NCBI GenBank assembly: GCA_034770075.1
Contig: CM068379.1
Span: 20,335,506 to 20,399,505, forward strand
DNA length: 64,000 bases
From: Aralia elata
Lineage: Eukaryota; Streptophyta; Magnoliopsida; Apiales; Araliaceae
Direction of reading: 5' to 3'
In this document: positions 36,515-48,684 of the stretch, in pieces
Layout: every line of letters begins with the position of its first letter
How positions within the stretch are numbered: position 1 is the first letter of the stretch
Program-made: the position numbers and the translations under genes
The notes under the pieces: generated by a model
What the model saw: only the letters and a program-made list of their open reading frames with translations
The model's database searches: none
What the model was told of the DNA's origin: nothing

Positions 36515-37794
36515 GATGCGAACTCTAAATTAGACTTTAAGGAATAGTCTTACACGGTTATAAATGTAACTTTTATGAGTAGATATAGGCCTTAGTTTCT
36601 CCCTTAGATGTCTAATTTTTCAAGATGGGCCGAAGGTCTAAGGTTTGTATGATTGGTACTTTCATTGACAGTTTATACTTGTAAGTCGAGGCACATAAAA
36701 GAGGCGACAAGTGAAAAAGGTTATCTAAAGACCGAATTAAAATACCGTGGGATTCTAAATTCCTAAGAAATTGACTTAATATTACTTGATTGATACATTC
36801 CATATTCATTGAATAAAATCATCACAAGAATGGGATTCTAAATTTCTAAGAAATCGACCTAATATTACTAGATTGATAGCCCCGGTGCAAGCCACGAACT
36901 AGTTCTAAAAATTAATAAATATAATTTAATTAAAAATTTCTTTCTTACAACTTTGTCTCATAAGTATTTATTTATTTATTTGCTTTTATATGAATTGTTT
37001 GTTTCAATAAATATGTTACTAAATAACATGTTTTTTGTAATAATATTATGTTTCCTGAATAAAGCAAGGTCAATCAAAATCATCAAATTTTCTCTTATTA
37101 GTAACAAATATATATCAAATATGACATGACTACATAAGAATTCAACATTTAGCATACAAATATAAACCAAAAAAATATATCTTTCTATTTGCTTTTAGGA
37201 AGATAAAACATCACCTTCATGCATGTAAAGACATTACTAATCAAATCATGAAAAATATGCATGAAAATTGATAATATATGATTTAGCGTGCATACATTTA
37301 TTATAATAGAATACTTTAAAGATTATTTTTTATATCACATTATATGTGATAACTAACTGAATCAACTCAGTAAATTTTTTAGTTATGCGTGATGAGTCTG
37401 ATGACTAACCAGAACAACTCACAATTAATTAAAAATTAATTTCAATTAATTTTCTTGCCTGCTTTTATATATAAGGTATTGATTAGACATATCATTAAAA
37501 AAATCATCACACGAATAGCCTTTAATATGTGAAAAGGAAATTCCTAAGAAATTGACTTAATATTATTAGCCAGAATAAAGCACCTTTTTGGCATTGCGAC
37601 TCCATGCGACCAACAATAATTTTATATTATAGAGTACAATTCATGCAAATTTACCTCGGTTTTGCAATAAGGTTACCCCCATCCACTCTAATGGATTGTC
37701 AATAATTTTCGCCATCTTCCATATGTAATATTATCTTCTGGGATAATATTAATTTAATTTATATAAATTAAACTAAATTATTGGTCTAATTAAG
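36515..37794. other. No gene seen; old repeat debris
   Basis: AT-rich. Three copies of a ~28-base unit (cctaagaaattgacttaat) lie at ~36763, 36845 and 37543; the last two are also preceded by aaatcatcaca. The longest ORFs (63-65 codons) show no domain. The first few bases may be the end of the interrupted Ogre-like LTR. Confidence 0.5.
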
Positions 37795-38156
37795 TGTAAC
37801 GTATGGATTCTAATTAAGTCTAATATGAATTAGCTAGTGTGAATTATTGAAGTAATTTCTTGGACTTGTAATGAGTAGGTTCACTAGGGTTACTAATCTA
37901 GATTATTATAAATAGAAACTAGGTTATCTCTCTTGATCATACACACGCATAATATTGATGGTTTCTTATCGAGATTTTTCACCGAGCTAGAATCTAGGGC
38001 ATTAAAAGAGTGGTATCTTATTCATCCAAAAATCAATTTTGCTGTGTTCATCATGGATTTCAAACAAAGTACACATTATTTTTCTATATGTTTTAGGTGT
38101 TCTTCTCCTATTTTTGTTTAAGGATGGAATTAATTATTATAGATTAATTCTTACAA
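37795..38156 (+). repeat. Short LTR-like sequence (Copia or TRIM type)
   Basis: TG...CA candidate (tgtaacgtatgg ... attcttaca) directly followed by a primer site, with a TATA box 111 bases from its proposed start. The 3' end is supported by the primer site. The 5' end is a guess, as no second copy or target duplication was found. Confidence 0.5.
37907..37915 (+). promoter_or_regulatory. TATA box of short LTR-like sequence
   Basis: tataaatag, ~250 bases before the proposed LTR end. Confidence 0.55.
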
Positions 38157-38158
38157 TT

Positions 38159-38171
38159 GGTATCAAGAGCT
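38159..38171 (+). other. Primer binding site (initiator-Met, one-base insertion)
   Basis: tggtatcaagagc, in the context cttacaattgg that is common in plant Copia elements. Confidence 0.65.
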
Positions 38172-39132
38172 ATCATAGATTAGGTTTAGAATCCTAATAA
38201 AGTTACATGAAAAAAATAATTTATAGTAAAAGAATTAATATATTTCTCCATGTAATTTGAATGGAGAGAATGTATACTTTTACAGTAATTATAATGATAA
38301 CCGTTGTTGCTTCGGTTTGATCAAATCCAAAGGAAAGGTTATTGTTTTATACATCACCATGTGTTTCTGATGTATTTATTATACGGGCATCAAACAGATT
38401 GAGTTCCTTTTGTTTCAAGATTAACGTTATAAGGAAATACAATTACGTTTATTGATTATTCACATTACACGTAATTCGTATTACTGTTCAGAATTTAAAA
38501 TTTCCACTGTATGTTGTTGCTTTGGAAATTTATTTTTACGGTCATGTGATGCAAGTAAACAATCATTTCTTTTATTTAATTGGGGAAGTAAGGTTGGTTG
38601 TATTAATTTGTAGCTTTCCGTCCCATTCAGTGCATGGATTTGATTTAGTATTCATATTGAGGCATTCATATTAATTAGCATCAAGTTGAACTTTTGACAT
38701 CATGGTCAAACTTACACTTGATATTATAGAATTAAGACAATCCATATTATGGTGGTTCGCATGTATGTCTATAGGCTAATTTGCTTGATGATTTACATGT
38801 CGAATATGTGGGGTACAGTAGAACCATAAAGAATGCTCATTATTATTTTATAATATTAAGGTACGGATATTTGTATAATATTTGTCATAAGTTGGACTAG
38901 TTGCTTAAAGTTTTAATTGTAGGTGTAATATTATGATCATCATGCTTAAGATTTATTTATATGACTAAAGATGCAACTAGTATTGTGGGCGCAAATTTAT
39001 ATGGCTACGTACATAGCATTGCATGTGCGAGCTATTTAACTATATGTTGAGCATAAAGATTGTTTATGGCATAATTATAATATGGATTCTAAATATAATA
39101 TTATATATACTTGTAATTAAAGTTTTATGTAC

Positions 39133-39187
<55 letters not shown>

Positions 39188-39658
39188 CATAAGAATTTGA
39201 TATTGTTTTATATACATTGTAATTGCTGAAAGTATATATATTTATTTTACAAATAAAGTTTCGGTATAATTTTTTCGTGCGATCAACATATGATATAATT
39301 GATATTTTAAATTTATATATTCTGAGAAAATAATTGTTTTAGGTGTAATCATAGCATCCTAAGACACAAGGGAATCACATAAGTTTGATTTTATTCTCAT
39401 GATATGATTGTGACTAAATTACAATTAATTTAATCACAAAGACTTGATGTGAAAGTTATATATGGTATATCCCAGTATTAGAATTTTGGGATTTGATTAA
39501 GATGTAGTCTCCAAAGTGGCCTTCTTAATTAGATTATAATTTTGGTCTCATGCAGTAGTGGGATGTCTCTAATTTTAGTGTGTGATCATGTGCTTAAAGG
39601 TGATGGTTGTGAACTAAAATTGAGAGAGTCACATATATAACATATGCTTGAGGAGTGA
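38172..39658 (+). other. Internal region of the short-LTR element, no ORF
   Basis: About 1.5 kb, AT-rich, no reading frame with a retroelement domain on either strand; an AT microsatellite at 39138-39183. It ends with a purine-rich cttgaggagtgaa just before tgtaacgcc, which might be a polypurine tract, but the following LTR does not match the one at 37795. Confidence 0.45.
39138..39183. repeat. (AT)n microsatellite
   Basis: About 23 uninterrupted TA units. Confidence 0.97.
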
Positions 39659-39955
39659 ATGTAACGCCTACAAATCCGTGTACTTGCTACACAGATCTAG
39701 TGTATTATGATTCCCAACTATCACAATATCTATCAATAATTTTAATAGTTTAACTAGTCTATTACAGACATTACATCACATACCTCGTCCTTGAATCGTA
39801 ACATAGGTCTTACTTTTCTTGCCTTGTACCAACCTGTAACATTTACAAGATTTTAATCTTCCATTCTGTATATTAATTTTGACCCTTTTGGTCCTATCAT
39901 TCCTTTCTACCTACAACATGTTAATATTTTGCAAGAATGAGCATCAAGTTTATAC
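39659..39955 (-). repeat. Tekay-like LTR end fragment, 297 bp
   Basis: tgtaacgcctacaaatcc aligns with the start of the E1 LTR and of the 31318 LTR, including the cagatct / gatcc spacing. It is cut at ~39955, inside the conserved block gcaagaatgagc, where E4-type internal sequence begins. Confidence 0.7.
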
Positions 39956-40318
39956 TTTAATTCTTACTTTATGAATTTCCTAAACTCATTTACATTTTAA
40001 CTTCTTTGTGAAGTTTTTAAATTCATTTCAAATTACTTAAAAACTTTTATTCAAGTTTATTCTTCGTTATTTTCATCTTCCTTCACTATAGTTATAGCCT
40101 AAGGTATCCTTACCTAAGGTTTATAACCTACAACTCTAATATCAACTCTAACTCACATCCAACACTATGGATAGCACCTTACAGTGGTACATATCACTTT
40201 GTCACTGTATTTACGGCGTCCCCTACAGAGAGTCTGGCTTCGGTGCATCCCACTTCACGGGGTGTCACCCAGCGAGAGGCTTCGGGGCTCTTCGGATGGT
40301 TATAACTCTGAAATCAAC
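39956..40318 (-). other. Extra E4-type internal fragment next to E4's outer LTR edge
   Basis: Aligns with 53994-54353, the primer-site end of the E4 interior, including both primer-site-like motifs (40132-40145 and 40306-40318). It lies outside E4's 3' LTR, so that LTR has internal sequence on both sides. Confidence 0.8.
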
Positions 40319-41538
40319 TGTAACGTCCCCAAAATCATGCCTACTTTCAATCCCGATCTTGTGCGTTATAATACAATCTCATTCTAACTCTTCATCACCA
40401 GTCAATATAATTGATAAAAATGTGTATAAATTTAAAACTTTTTATAACTTTCTTTTATTTTCTGAATCGCAACCTTTACAATTTGTTTTATCTCAAAATC
40501 ATATATATATTATTATTCATTTCAACAGATTACATATGAGTATATATATCAAACCCAAATTTCCATACTTAAGTTATTCTTTTATTCAATATTTTCCAGT
40601 TTAATACAACTTCATTCATATTCAATATAATATTTATAAATAATCACAATTTGCTATCTAACTTTAAACATCTCTTGTATACATTTATAATATCTCACCC
40701 AGTCAGAACTTATAACATACAACTAATCTAGGTATAGTGAAAACTTTACTAACTTATCCATATTAAGTTTTTAGTATTAATACAAAAAACAAACATCTAA
40801 TGTCTTGTAATTTCATCACTATCTTCTTTTCTTAGAATCCCGCATGTTCTGAAATTTTTCTCAACTGCAAAAGTATATTTTACAAGAATGAGCGCGACGA
40901 CTCAACAAGTCTAACAGTTTACACATTTCATGCTTCACGTATCATACATACTTGCATTCCTTTCATGAGTGATATTTTTCATACTATGCATTTATACATG
41001 CATCATACGTCTCATAATATGTATCTTTATATGCATCATACATTTCACATAATGCATCACAAATTTCATGCTATGTAGTTAGTACATACTTCTCATTTTT
41101 CATACTTCGAATTTAATCACGTAACATTTAATACATATCATATTCATTAAATTCAACAACACATTTTAGCACATTTCTCAAATAGTAACAAGTTCAAAAT
41201 AAGTTTCACATAAGACTGAAAAAAAACTTGCCTGATGATTAGCTAATATTGCTCATGCTTACGTACGTTGTTCATACGTCCAAGTAGAACTTTACTCATT
41301 AGTTAAACTTTTTCGTACTTTATGCTTTGTCGTATATCCTTTTCGATGAAACATATATCACTTATATCTGATCTTGCTTACTTGTAACATTATTGTCCCT
41401 CGTAATACCTATGTAATAAAGAGAGTTATCACATAACATGTTTTCATGAATTCCATCCAAAACTCGAATTTTCAAAGCTTAATATCTTCAACACTTATTA
41501 CAAGTTGTTCCCTTTGTAACACAATCACTTGTAACGAC

Positions 41539-42088
41539 TTAATATACATTAAATAAAGAAAACGATAACATTTGCATTCTATATGTAAGAAATAAGTGAT
41601 TTAAATCCTCTTCACCATCTTGACATAAAGCACACCTATTATGCTCCAAGACCTCCCATTTCACTAACTTATCCTTTATGTTAAGTCTACCTTTGAAAGC
41701 TAACCAGAAGATAAATGCATGTTTAAAAATGTGTTGCTGGAACCAAACAATTTTATGCCACCCCACTGTAAGTTTTGTTTTTTCTCCTTAATAGTTTCCC
41801 AAGTAGATTTAATAGAATAATCCCCATTTGTATTTGGTATTCATGGAAACAAACACCCTTCTAGCTTCATCTACAATTACTTGTAGATCAGTGATATGTG
41901 TTTCAGGCCATACCCAATTTCCACCAAAGATCACTTCTTTCACTTTTGACGATTCAGTCAGGCTAGTATATCTCAATATTCTTGTACCATATCTTAACAA
42001 AATAGGACTATAAGGATACCAATTATCATGACATAGAAAAGAATCACATTCATTACCAATGACATATTTTATTAGTTTCTAAGCTTTT
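41539..42088 (-). pseudogene. LINE RT 3' fragment inside E4 3' LTR (left part)
   Basis: The minus strand encodes the end of a plant L1-type ORF2: KIVWFQQHIFKHAFIFWLAF and HNRCALCQDGEEDLNHLF, the Cys-Cys-His motif of the RT-associated zinc-binding domain (41539-41766), preceded by LRYGTRILRYTSLTESSKV (41809-42000). Frames are broken. It continues at 49251-49745 beyond E5. The same fragment is in the other E4 LTR, so it was part of the LTR before E4 last moved. Confidence 0.8.
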
Positions 42089-42488
42089 TGATAGACTCCA
42101 CGGCACGCTTGCGTGAGGTGGTCGTCGTCCGGATCGTTTCCAGCAAGTTATAAAGGTGGAACTCGTTCGAATCCTTAATCCCTCGCCTGAATATAGACGA
42201 TAAACCTTGGAATAGTCGATCAAGCAATTTGAATGTATGAAGGATGAAACACCAACAACACTTTGACCCTCGTTTAATTCAAACGATAATCTCCGTACGA
42301 TTGTATGATGCGGTAGAATAACGCCACACACAACTATGGTTTGTTGTATGATAAGTTAAGATTGAATCTCAAAGAAAAACTAAGAATAATAACTTAGAAA
42401 TCCTTCAAAGAACCAAAAGTAGAGAATAACTCTCAATTGTATAAACTCAGAATAATTGTAATATGTCCTTGAATTACAAGCATAAAAC

Positions 42489-42499
42489 TTATTTATACT
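42489..42499 (-). promoter_or_regulatory. TATA box of E5 3' LTR
   Basis: Element strand agtataaataa, ~180 bases downstream of the GC-rich repeats. Confidence 0.6.
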
Positions 42500-42676
42500 A
42501 ACTATGAAACCCTAGAATCCAAAAAGGAAATAACAATTGACTTGGAATCAAAATCCTATCTTAAAATATCCTAATTACAATAGAATTATGAAAATATACT
42601 GAATCCCTAAAATTAAGGAAAAGAAATCTGGTAAAAATCTTCAAAAACGCGTCTGCCTCGAAAAACGCGCCAACTG

Positions 42677-42866
42677 ATTCTGACAGTTCTCGCCGGGGCG
42701 AGAGATTTGTGCTGAAGTTCTCGCCGGTGCGAGACAGTTCTCGTCGGGGCGAGAATGGACAGAGAGATCTTGGTCGGGGCGGCTTCAGATCAGGCCGGGG
42801 CGAAGATGGACAGAGAGGTTCTCGTCGGGGCGAGAATTTTGGCCTTGAATTTCTCGCCGGGGCGAG
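42677..42866. repeat. GC-rich hairpin repeats in E5 3' LTR
   Basis: Several copies, partly degenerate, of the palindrome ctcgccggggcgag, 180-370 bases upstream of the TATA box. Confidence 0.9.
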
Positions 42867-43606
42867 AACTCTGCAATTTGGAAATTTTCGACTTCTCTGG
42901 TTTCCATCGTTCCAAACCCTGGCGTGTTTGCTTGTATCATCAGAACTAAATGCAAAGCCTTAGAACCCTGCTCCTCGAACTCTACACTTGATCTATCCTT
43001 GCTCCAAATGCCTTGTATCAACCCATCAAGACCTTCCTTGAACCGTTTAGCCCGAGCTTTTGTCACAGGACCATCCGGCATACACATAGGATCCACTTTA
43101 TGGTTGACATTCGTTCTAGAACCAAGGATTCCCTCATCATACCTCTCCTCTTGAGAAAGATTTGTCCTCAAATCGTCACCTACATCAAACGGACTAAGAT
43201 CAGTAACGTTGAAGGTTGCACTAACGTTATACTCACCAGGAAAATCCAATTTGTAGGCATTGTCATTGATGCGCTCAAGAACTTGAAATGGACCATCTCC
43301 CCTTGGAAGCAATTTTGAACGTCGTTGAGCTGGAAATCTTTCCTTCCGCATATGTAACCACACCCACTCTCCTGGTTCAAAAATCACTTGACGTCGACCC
43401 TTGTTGGCCTGTTTTGCATATTGCTTCGTCCTCCTGTCAATGTTAAGCCTTGCCTTTTCATGTATCTGCTTAACAAATTCAGCCTTTTTCTTTCCATCCA
43501 TGTTAGTATATTTAGACAAAGGTAATGGTAATAAATCCAATGGAGTTAACGGATTAAAACCATATACAATTTCAAATGGTGAAAATTGTGTAGCAGAGTG
43601 AACAGA
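42785..43606 (-). pseudogene. E5 integrase C-terminus, running into the 3' LTR
   Basis: Continues the integrase after the TGA at 43607-43609. It has a GPF-type module (GDGPFQVLERINDNAYKL, then SATFNVTDLSPFDVGDDLRT), then crosses the polypurine tract (LSQEER) and continues into the LTR for ~117 codons (PVTKARAKRFKEGLDGLIQG) before a stop at 42785. Open reading through the polypurine tract into the LTR is known for CRM elements. No classical chromodomain is visible; the LTR-encoded part may hold the CRM-type motif. Confidence 0.8.
43140..43157 (-). other. E5 polypurine tract
   Basis: Element strand aagaggagaggta immediately before tgatgaggg; it also codes for part of the integrase tail. Confidence 0.88.
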
Positions 43607-44158
43607 TCAATTATATGCAAACTCAACATGCGGTAAACACTCTTCCCAAACTTTAATGTTCTTTTTGATAATAGCTCTTAACAATGCAGATAAAGTTCTA
43701 TTTACTACCTCAGTTTGACCGTCAGTTTGTGGATGACAAGTAGTTGAAAATAACAGTTTAGTACCTAACTTACACCACAATGTCTTCCAAAAATAACTCA
43801 AAAATTTAGAATCTCTATCTGAAACAATTGTTCTAGGCATGCCATGCAAACGCACAATTTCTCTAAAGAACAAATCAGCAATATAGGATGCATCATCAGT
43901 TTTGTGACATGGAATAAAATGTGCCATCTTAGAAAATCTATCCACGACCACAAATATAGAATCATGACCACGCTTAGACCTAGGTAAACCCAATACAAAA
44001 TCCATAGACAAATGAATCCAAGGTTCACTAGATATAGGCAATGGTGTATACAAACCATGAGGTCGAACACGAGACTTAGCCTGCTTACACGTAATGCATT
44101 TATCACAAATTCTTTCCACATCTCGTTTCATATGAGGCCAATAAAAATGTTCTTTCAA
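43607..44158 (-). pseudogene. E5 integrase core
   Basis: 183 codons: zinc-binding Cys18/Cys21-Cys24 region (ICDKCITCKQAK), SMDFVLGLPR with Asp53, IVSDRDSKFLS with Asp114, and HPQTDGQTEVVNRT with Glu150, giving D,D35E. Ends at an in-frame TGA after VEFAYN where the family has Arg (CGA to TGA would explain it). Upstream, an apparent one-base insertion near 44190 shifts it out of the RT-RNase H frame. No real start here: internal part of a polyprotein. Confidence 0.9.
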
Positions 44159-44174
44159 AACAGATAAATTCTTT

Positions 44175-45836
44175 TCAACACCAAAATGACCCCATTAGAC
44201 CTCCCCCATGTGACTCCCTAATCAACAACTCACGGAAAGAACATGCAGGTATACATAGCTTATTTTCTCGAAACAGAAAACCATCAACTTTAAAGTATTT
44301 ACCCACAACATTCGTTTCACAAGATTTAAACTCTTCACAAAATTCAAGGTCATTAGCATACAACTCTTTAATTCGTTCAAACCCAAGCAATTTTGTATCA
44401 AGAGTATTCAACAACACGTACCTTCTCGAAAGAGCATCAGCAACAACATTCTCCTTACCCTGTTTGTATCGAATGACATACGGAAATGTCTCAATGAACT
44501 CCATCCACCTCGCGTGTCTTTTGTTCAACTTATGTTGTCCCTTCAAATACTTCAACGATTCATAATCCGTGTGAATCACGAACTCTTTAGGCCAAAGGTA
44601 GTGCTGCCACGTTTCCAACGCTCGAACCAATGCATACATCTCCTTGTCATAAGTAGGATAGTTTAGAGTTGCCCCACTTAACTTCTCGCTAAAGTACGCT
44701 ACTGGCTTCCCTTCCTGCATCAACACAGCTCCAATTCCCAAACCTGAAGCATCACACTCAATTTCAAAGGTTTTAGCAAAGTTAGGTAAAACAAGCAAAG
44801 GAGCGTTAGTCAATTTATCTTTAATCAATTTAAACGCTTTTTCCTGCTCTTCACCCCATTTAAACCCTACACTTTTCTTGATCACTTCCGTTAAGGGTGT
44901 TGTGATGTCGCTGAAATTCCTCATGAACCGCCGGTAAAAACTAGCCAATCCATGAAAGCTTCGAACTTGGCTCACATTTGTTGGACTCGGCCATTCTCGG
45001 ATTGCACGTATTTTCTCCTCATCCACTTGAACCCCCTGTGAACTCACAACAAATCCAAGGAAAACAACTATATCCGTACAAAACGTGCACTTATCCATGT
45101 TAGCAAATAACTTTTCTTTTCTAAGCACATCTAAAACAGATTTCAAATGCAATACATGCTCTTCCAAGTTTTTGTTATATATCAAGATATCATCAAAATA
45201 AACTACCACAAATTTGCCAATGAATGGTCGCAAAACATGGTTCATCAATCTCATGAAAGTATTAGGAGCATTAGTTAACCCAAAAGGTAACACTAACCAC
45301 TCATAAAGACCATATTTTGTTTTGAAAGCAGTTTTCCATTCATCACCCTCTTGCATTTTAATTTGATGATAACCACTTTTTAAATCAATTTTTGAGAATA
45401 TACAAGACCCATGCAATTCATCTAACATGTCATCTAATCGAGAAATGAGATGTCGATATTTTACCGTAATGTTATTTACCGCTAGACAATCGATGCACAT
45501 CCGCCATTTCCCATCCTTCTTCGGCACTAAGATCACTGGAACTGCACAAGGACTCATGCTCTCCCTCACGAACCCTTTCTCCATTAGTTCGCTAACTTGC
45601 CTTTGTAACTCCTTTGTTTCTTCGGGATTACTCCGATAGGCTGGACGGTTTGGAATGGTAGCGCCGGGTACGAAATCAATCTGATGCTCAATTCCCCGAA
45701 TTGGTGGTAATCCCTGTGGAAGCTCCTCGGGAAACACATCCTTATAATCCTGCAAAAGAGATGAAACAATACTAGGCAAGGAAGAATCATTAGCGTTAGC
45801 ATTCAAAAGTGCCTCCTTATACCGAAGTATGATCAT
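44175..45836 (-). pseudogene. E5 reverse transcriptase and RNase H
   Basis: 553 codons: RT start DVFPEELPQGLPP, CIDCLAVNNITV (variant of the usual CxDxRxxN), KIDLKSGYHQ with Asp151, VVYFDDILIY with Asp215/Asp216; RNase H with Asp362 (ECDAS), Glu399, Asp424 (HTDYESLKY) and Asp467 (VADALSRR). Separated from gag-protease by an in-frame TAG at 45840-45842 in a Gln-like position. It ends in a frameshifted tail after HGGGLMG. Confidence 0.93.
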
Positions 45837-45839
45837 CGG

Positions 45840-47270
45840 CTATTTAGAATCCAAAGCTCGCCTTATGTCACTCTTTTTTGCATATATATTTGTTTTTCTC
45901 TCTTCATCTTTTCTTTTCTCTCTTTCTTTTTCCCTCTTATTTTTTTCCTTGTTATTTTTTTCCTCTCGATTTTTCTTCTCCTCACTCTCTTTTCTTTTTT
46001 CATGGTCTTTCTGCAAATGAATTTGATCCTCATGCACCTGATGTGGTGACATAGGACATAAAATAACCTTCCTTTTATTGTGAACAAAAGAATATTCGTT
46101 GGTGAAGCCATCATGCTTCACTCGCCTATCAAATTGCCACGGTCGACCAAACAAAATGTGACCCGCTTGCATTGGCACCACGTCGCACAAAATCTCATCC
46201 ACGTATCTCCCAATAGTAAATGGCACCATCACCTGTTTAGTCACCTTAATCTCATTACTGTCATTAAGCCACTGCAATCGATACGGTTGAGGATGATTGG
46301 TTGTGGAAAGCCCCAATTTCTCCACCATAGCCTTACTTGCTACATTCGTGCAACTACCTCCATCAATCACGACACAACAAATCTTCCCATTCACAAGGCA
46401 CCTAGTGTGAAATAAATTTTCCCGTTGTGCGCTGCTATCTTCCTTCACTTGCGCATTAAGTACTCGTCGGGTAACTAAGACTTCCCCAAATATTGCAACT
46501 TCCCTATCTTCGGCCTCTTCCAAAGGTGGCATTGAATCGGTGTCACTTTCTTCCTCTTCGGTCTCCACTTCCCCACTATCACGTAATATCATTGTCCGTT
46601 GATTCGAACATTGACTTGCAATATGACCTTTACCTTGACATTTAAAACAAACAATATCCCGATTACGACTAAAAGAAGGTTGCACATTTTTACCTTGCTT
46701 TCCCCGATTAGTCACATCCGGTCTAGGCTCCACTTTCGGCTTGTTCACAACTGGCTTCTCCTCTCGCTTCGCCACATTAGATTTCCATGATGAACCCGGA
46801 TTAGGCATCGACCGTTGGCCACCTCTCCTCTTGAGTTGTTTCTCAATCTTGATAGCCATGTGCACCATCTCTTCCAACTCCAGATAATGTTGTCGTTCTA
46901 CCAAATCTGATATCTCCCAATTCAAACCTGCCGAAAACCTAGCCATCGTCGCCTCTTTATCCTCAACTAAATCAGCTCTGGCTATCAGCATCTCCATCTC
47001 CATCTCCTTGTAGTAGTCTTCTACACTTCGAACACCTTGTCTCAAGCTTTGTAAACTGCGAACTAACTCTCGGTGGTAGTAATCTGGCACAAATCTTTTC
47101 TTCATGATAGTCTTCAACTCCACCCATGTGTCAATTGGACGTTGTCCACACCTTATTCTGCTGGTTGTCAGTTGATCCCACCATGTAACTGCATAACCTG
47201 AGAATTCCGTAGTGGCAAGTTTGACTTTCTTACGATCTAAATAGTTATGACAGTCAAAAATCCTCTCCAT
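45840..47270 (-). pseudogene. E5 gag core and protease
   Basis: 476 codons. Gag core (YAVTWWDQL, RFVPDYYHRELVRSL, SVEDYYKEMEM), one CX2CX4HX4C zinc knuckle at Cys208-Cys221, an acidic stretch, a protease active site VIDGGSCTN with Asp303 and the FGRPWQFD block, then a Lys/Glu-rich linker (412-462) with low-complexity codons. The apparent Met start is internal: the frame continues upstream through a TAG at 47280-47282. Confidence 0.92.
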
Positions 47271-47279
47271 CTTCTTCTC

Positions 47280-47651
47280 CTATTCCAGGTACGTCTCAGG
47301 ATCACTCTTACCTTGGAAAGCTAGAATTGACATTTTGATGCTATCCAAGTTATCATCCACCCGATTCCTTTGGTCGTCTCTATCATCTCTGTATCTCCTA
47401 TTCCTGGCCTCAAATCGCCTTCCAATATCTGGATCAAATTCCTCTTCGTAGGAATCCTCCTCGTTATTCCTATTCTCATTTTTCTGCACTTTCTCCTTCT
47501 TTTGAGAACCCATGATCACTTGCGACTGCTCCCTTTGAATACTCTCGATCCTCTCAAACCTTTCATCAAAGAGATCCAACTTCCGAATTACTTGTTGGAA
47601 TAAAACATCCAGGTCCACACTCGACCCTTCCCTTTGAAGATCCCTCTCCAA
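47280..47651 (-). pseudogene. E5 gag N-terminus
   Basis: Open segment encoding DLDVLFQQVIRKLDLFDERF, an Asn/Glu-rich stretch and ILAFQGKSDPETYLE, the usual approach to the gag core. It stops at a TAG at 47280-47282 where the family has Trp (TGG to TAG). No in-frame ATG opens it; ATGs at 47679 and 47670 are in another frame, so an N-terminal frameshift is likely. Confidence 0.8.
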
Positions 47652-48069
47652 ACAAACCCTTATCCTTCATTCCAGACATTTTTCTTGTAAAACAGAGGTT
47701 AGTAGCAAAATATTTTCCTCACCACTCCCTTACGTGTTTCACTCGGTTAATGTTTCGCTCGTGTATCACTCAATAGGCTTTTCCCCTCGGATGATCTCAC
47801 AACTAAGCCTTTTACCTCTAAATATTCTCTCTAATAGGTTCTTTTCGAATTTACCTAGCAAAAATTCTTGGTTTTACTAATCAACTCAAAAATAACTTAT
47901 CACGAACAATTTAGTCGGTATGAAAAGAAGTAGCAACAATCTTGATTACGGAACTGAAAAACGAATTCTACAAATAATTTGAAATAATTGAAATAAAATT
48001 TTCTATACTTTTTTTTTTGCTCACAAATTCAACGATACAATAAAGATAGATACTTAGCTAGAAAACGCA

Positions 48070-48081
48070 GCTTTGATACCA
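48070..48081 (-). other. E5 primer binding site (initiator-Met tRNA)
   Basis: Element strand tggtatcaaagc, two bases from the LTR end. Confidence 0.9.
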
Positions 48082-48483
48082 AATGATAGACTCCACGGCA
48101 CGCTTGCGTGAGGTGGTCATCGCCCGGATCGTTTCCAGCAAGTTATAAAGGTGGAACTCGTTCGAATCTTTAATCCCTCGCCTAAATATAGACGATAAAC
48201 CTTGGAATAGTCGATCAAGCAATTTGAATGTATGAAGGATGAAACACCAACAACACTTTGACCCTCGTTTAATTCAAACGATAATCTCCGTACGATTGTA
48301 TGATGTGGTAGAATAACGCCACACACAACTATGGTTTGTTGTATGATAAGTTAAGATTGAATCTCAAAGAAAAACTAAGAATAATAACTTAGAAATCCTT
48401 CAAAGAAGCAAAAGTAGAGAATAACTCTCAATTGTATAAACTCAGAATAATTGTAATATGTCCTTGAATTACAAGCATAAAAC

Positions 48484-48494
48484 TTATTTATACT
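48484..48494 (-). promoter_or_regulatory. TATA box of E5 5' LTR
   Basis: Element strand agtataaataa; would start transcription toward lower coordinates. Confidence 0.6.
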
Positions 48495-48684
48495 AACTAT
48501 GAAACCCTAGAATCCAAAAAGGAAATAACAATTGACTTGGAATCAAAATCCTATCTTAAAATATCCTAATTACAATAGAATTATGAAAATATACTGAATC
48601 CCTAAAATTAAGGAAAAGAAATCTGGTAAAAATCTTCAAAAATGCGTCTGCCTCGAAAAACGCGCCAACTGATTCTGACAATTC

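Larger units (their letters stand above)
42089..43139 (-). repeat. E5 3' LTR, 1051 bp
   Basis: tgatagactcc ... ccctcatca. Shorter than the 5' LTR mainly because it has fewer copies of a hairpin repeat (42677-42866). Confidence 0.94.

Noticed and set aside
36870..36910. Possible Helitron 3' end (gtgcaagccacgaactagt)
   Set aside because: The hairpin is imperfect and no matching TC start or helicase was found.
37381..37430. Possible hammerhead ribozyme (gatgagtctgatgac), as in plant retrozymes
   Set aside because: CTGATGA is present but the required GAAA core and pairing stems are not at the right spacing.
45829..47603. Plus-strand ORFs across E5 gag (for example 45829-46020, 46080-46415, 47370-47603)
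   Set aside because: Shadows of the minus-strand gag-protease; hydrophobic low-complexity translations with no domain.
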